This document shows, in pieces, positions 62,423 to 64,000 of a DNA stretch of 64,000 nt. The notes under the pieces were generated by a model. The model was given only the letters and a program-made list of their open reading frames with translations. It was not told the origin of the DNA and did no database searches. Every line of letters starts with the position of its first letter. The stretch's first letter is position 1. The DNA comes from Lewinellaceae bacterium (GTDB lineage Bacteria > Bacteroidota > Bacteroidia > Chitinophagales > Saprospiraceae), in the NCBI GenBank assembly GCA_016708875.1, contig JADJFA010000010.1, forward strand, positions 1 to 64,000. The letters are read 5' to 3'. The position numbers were made by a program, and so were the translations under genes.

Positions 62423-62725
62423 TCAATGCAATGTGGGGTTCAGTCCCACTCCATTTTCAACAAAATCACCCATCTTGTCTAGTAGCCTAAGGCCATTTGA
62501 AAAAAAGAGTATTTGGCCGTTTTTGTCACAAAAAGAAGATGTATAAAGCCCTGTGCTGAAGGTGTCCGGCCTTATTGAAACGATAGGGGTATCACTATTG
62601 AAGTTATAGAGAAAGCGGAATTCGCTCTTGCTATCGTCGAATCCCAACGCCCACTTATAGTCATGCTTTTGGGCTTGGGCGACATTAATCGAAAGCAGAA
62701 ACAAAATGAAACATATTACTCTCAT
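62423..62725 (-). CDS. N-terminal part of the PKD/T9SS propeller protein
   Basis: ATG 62725 starts a signal peptide (RVICFILFLLSINVAQAQ), then KHDYKWALGFDDSKSEF and ILFFSNGLRLLDKMGD, which match the start of the 14353 gene. The frame hits TGA at 62423-62425 after NPTLH, where the paralogues continue; TGG to TGA would explain it. Further frame changes at about 62380 and 62340 join it to the main ORF. Either sequence errors or a decaying gene. Confidence 0.65.
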   Translation of the reverse strand: MRVICFILFLLSINVAQAQKHDYKWALGFDDSKSEFRFLYNFNSDTPIVSIRPDTFSTGLYTSSFCDKNGQILFFSNGLRLLDKMGDFVENGVGLNPTLH

Positions 62726-62820
62726 GGTCAGAAAAGAAAAAGGCATTAAATAGCTGAGTATTTGGGAACCACTTTAGCAAATCAGTAGCGAAACTAAACC
62801 TTTTCGTGCAGCACCCAAAA

Positions 62821-62855
62821 ACAAAAAGCCCCGCCAATCTTCCGACGGCGGGGCC
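62821..62855 (-). terminator. Terminator of the TonB-barrel transcript
   Basis: Stem gccccgcc (62828-62835) with ggcggggc (62847-62854). On the minus strand it is followed by five T (62827-62823). Confidence 0.7.
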
Positions 62856-62892
62856 ACTTTCTCCGATAAACCAAATCAAACTTTCATATTCT

Positions 62893-63014
62893 TAGTTGGT
62901 GATTGGTGGATTGGTGATTTGGTGAGTGTGATTGGTGCCTGGTGGACCGTCAAAACGAATAGTAGACTGGCCAACAAATAACCAAATCCCCAAATACCCA
63001 AATCCCCAATTAAA
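62893..63014. repeat. Tandem-word region (locus J)
   Basis: Left half: gattggtg words. Right half: ggccaacaaataaccaaat and aatccccaaat words, the same as on the right side of locus H, 10.7 kb away. It ends one base before the barrel gene's stop codon. Confidence 0.75.
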
Positions 63015-63015
63015 C

Positions 63016-64000
63016 TCATTTGCCTTTCACCCGGTTTTTTTCGTCTTCCAGACCTGTTTTGCGCTGACGGGCCGCTTTTACGTCATTTGAGCCAAAGCGG
63101 TAGGAAAAGTTCAGAGTCACGGTCTGACTTTCCCAAGTAACATTGGCAACCAGGCGCAAGCCTGGTGTGAACAGGTTCTCGCCAGTACAGACTGCGGTGC
63201 CAAGAATAGCTCCGACACGAACCCCGATTTCGTCTTTGTCTTTCAGGATTTTTTTCTGCAAACCCACGTCCATCGCGCCTTGTGGGGCGCTGCGAAGTGT
63301 GCCCCAGAAAGAACGGCTGTTGTACCAACCGGAAACTTGCAGACCAAAGCCATAAGGCAATTTGAAATTCTGTTCAGCGTAACCGTTGAATGCGTTGAAG
63401 GACTGATCTACTATAAAATTGGGCGTTTCTGGCGTACTGAAATCAGCACGGAAGTGACTGCGCAAACCTGTTAGGCTCACAAATCCGTCCCACCATTTTG
63501 CAATAGGCGTGGGAGCATTGATGCTGAGCGTGTAGTTTTTCTGATCAGCCAGGTTTTCCTGGGTAATGAACGTGGCGCGGGTGTCGCGAACGTCGCGTTT
63601 CAGGATTTGGGTAAACACATCCTTCGTGTGGCTGATCCCAAAAGTCATCACCGGATATCCACCATAAGTGGGGCTGATTTCGAAGGAGTTGGTGAATTGT
63701 GGGAGCAACATTGGGTTACCCTTTTGGTAAGTCAGCTCGTCCAATTTATTCTCAAACGGGTTCAAATCCTGGTAACTTGGACGATCTATCCGGCGGCTAT
63801 ATGTTACGTTCAGCCCGACTTTTGGGGTAAAAGTGTACGTAATGGCTGCGCTTGGGAACAATTCCGTGTAGTTGTTGGTGAAGGTCGTATCCATGCCAAC
63901 ACCCTTATAATCCGTATTTTCCATACGAAGTCCCGCCTGGACATTCAGTTTTTTGCCGAAAGCGCGGTTGTAGTTTATATAGGCTGCGTTGGTGCGCTCT
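63016..64000 (-). CDS. TonB-dependent receptor outer-membrane barrel (C-terminal part)
   Basis: At least 328 residues read from the window edge to the TGA at 63016. Beta-barrel strands alternate through the sequence: SRRIDRPSYQDLNPF (typical of the outer-membrane barrel family related to SusC-like receptors), FEISPTYGGYPV, GYAEQNFKLPYGFGLQVSGW and WESQTVTLNFSYRFG. The family has an N-terminal carboxypeptidase-like and plug domain, which would lie beyond 64000. The basic tail (KAARQRKTGLEDEKNRVKGK) is usual. Likely imports or binds an unknown ligand at the outer membrane. Confidence 0.87.
   Translation of the reverse strand, partial: ERTNAAYINYNRAFGKKLNVQAGLRMENTDYKGVGMDTTFTNNYTELFPSAAITYTFTPKVGLNVTYSRRIDRPSYQDLNPFENKLDELTYQKGNPMLLPQFTNSFEISPTYGGYPVMTFGISHTKDVFTQILKRDVRDTRATFITQENLADQKNYTLSINAPTPIAKWWDGFVSLTGLRSHFRADFSTPETPNFIVDQSFNAFNGYAEQNFKLPYGFGLQVSGWYNSRSFWGTLRSAPQGAMDVGLQKKILKDKDEIGVRVGAILGTAVCTGENLFTPGLRLVANVTWESQTVTLNFSYRFGSNDVKAARQRKTGLEDEKNRVKGK

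Overview
The window comes from a member of the Bacteroidota, most likely a Saprospiraceae-like lineage. I infer this from the type IX secretion (T9SS) C-terminal sorting domains on at least five predicted secreted proteins, a PorX regulator, TAnnTTTG-type -7 promoter boxes, a SusC-like TonB barrel, DUF1800/DUF1501 partners and large TPR-adenylate cyclases. No rRNA, tRNA or CRISPR array was recognised.

Layout. 1-2031: broken TolB-like propeller fused to an outer-membrane barrel. 2177-3590: two tandem HEPN/nucleotidyltransferase modules. 3551-4969: fatty-acid hydroxylase and a small membrane protein. 5319-6875: porX. 7476-9547: XRE regulator and dynamin-like GTPase. 9825-15852: secreted parallel beta-helix protein (split) and two HGNGRDWW-type propeller proteins. 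15864-18142: histidine kinase and bestrophin-like channel. 18402-24216: YjbR protein, a giant LTD/CotH/beta-helix T9SS protein, and a DUF433/DUF5615 pair. 24247-28641: NtrC-type regulator, ATP-grasp-like protein, uppS, unknown protein. 29437-35336: T9SS pseudogene, metallo-beta-lactamase/beta-CASP RNase, RelBE-type remnant, HD phosphohydrolase, and a 23-residue-repeat peptidoglycan-binding protein. 35362 to about 37060: degraded group II intron. 37336-45603: MIase-like protein, OmpA protein, giant DUF4397-repeat T9SS protein, small membrane protein. 45697-50498: recG, barrel protein, rfbA, ddl. 50715-60892: DUF1800, YceI, DUF1501, TPR protein, two paralogous TPR-adenylate cyclases. 60897-64000: PKD/T9SS propeller protein and TonB-dependent barrel.

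Functionally the window combines envelope precursor genes (uppS, rfbA, ddl), a T9SS regulator with several apparent T9SS clients, and signalling genes (NtrY/NtrC-like kinase and regulator, two adenylate cyclases). Three toxin-antitoxin-like loci are present and in each at least one toxin gene is broken.

Two features cut across the window. First, more than a dozen genes are split by what look like one-base indels, usually in homopolymers (mostly T, A or C runs). That suggests residual sequencing error more than true decay, although the intron ORF, the 29437-30735 gene and the RelE remnant look really degraded. Second, at least ten intergenic spaces carry long palindromes built from short tandem words. 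Each locus has its own word, several start or end exactly at a stop codon, and they occur between convergent, tandem and divergent genes alike. This is the strongest candidate for an under-described element class here.
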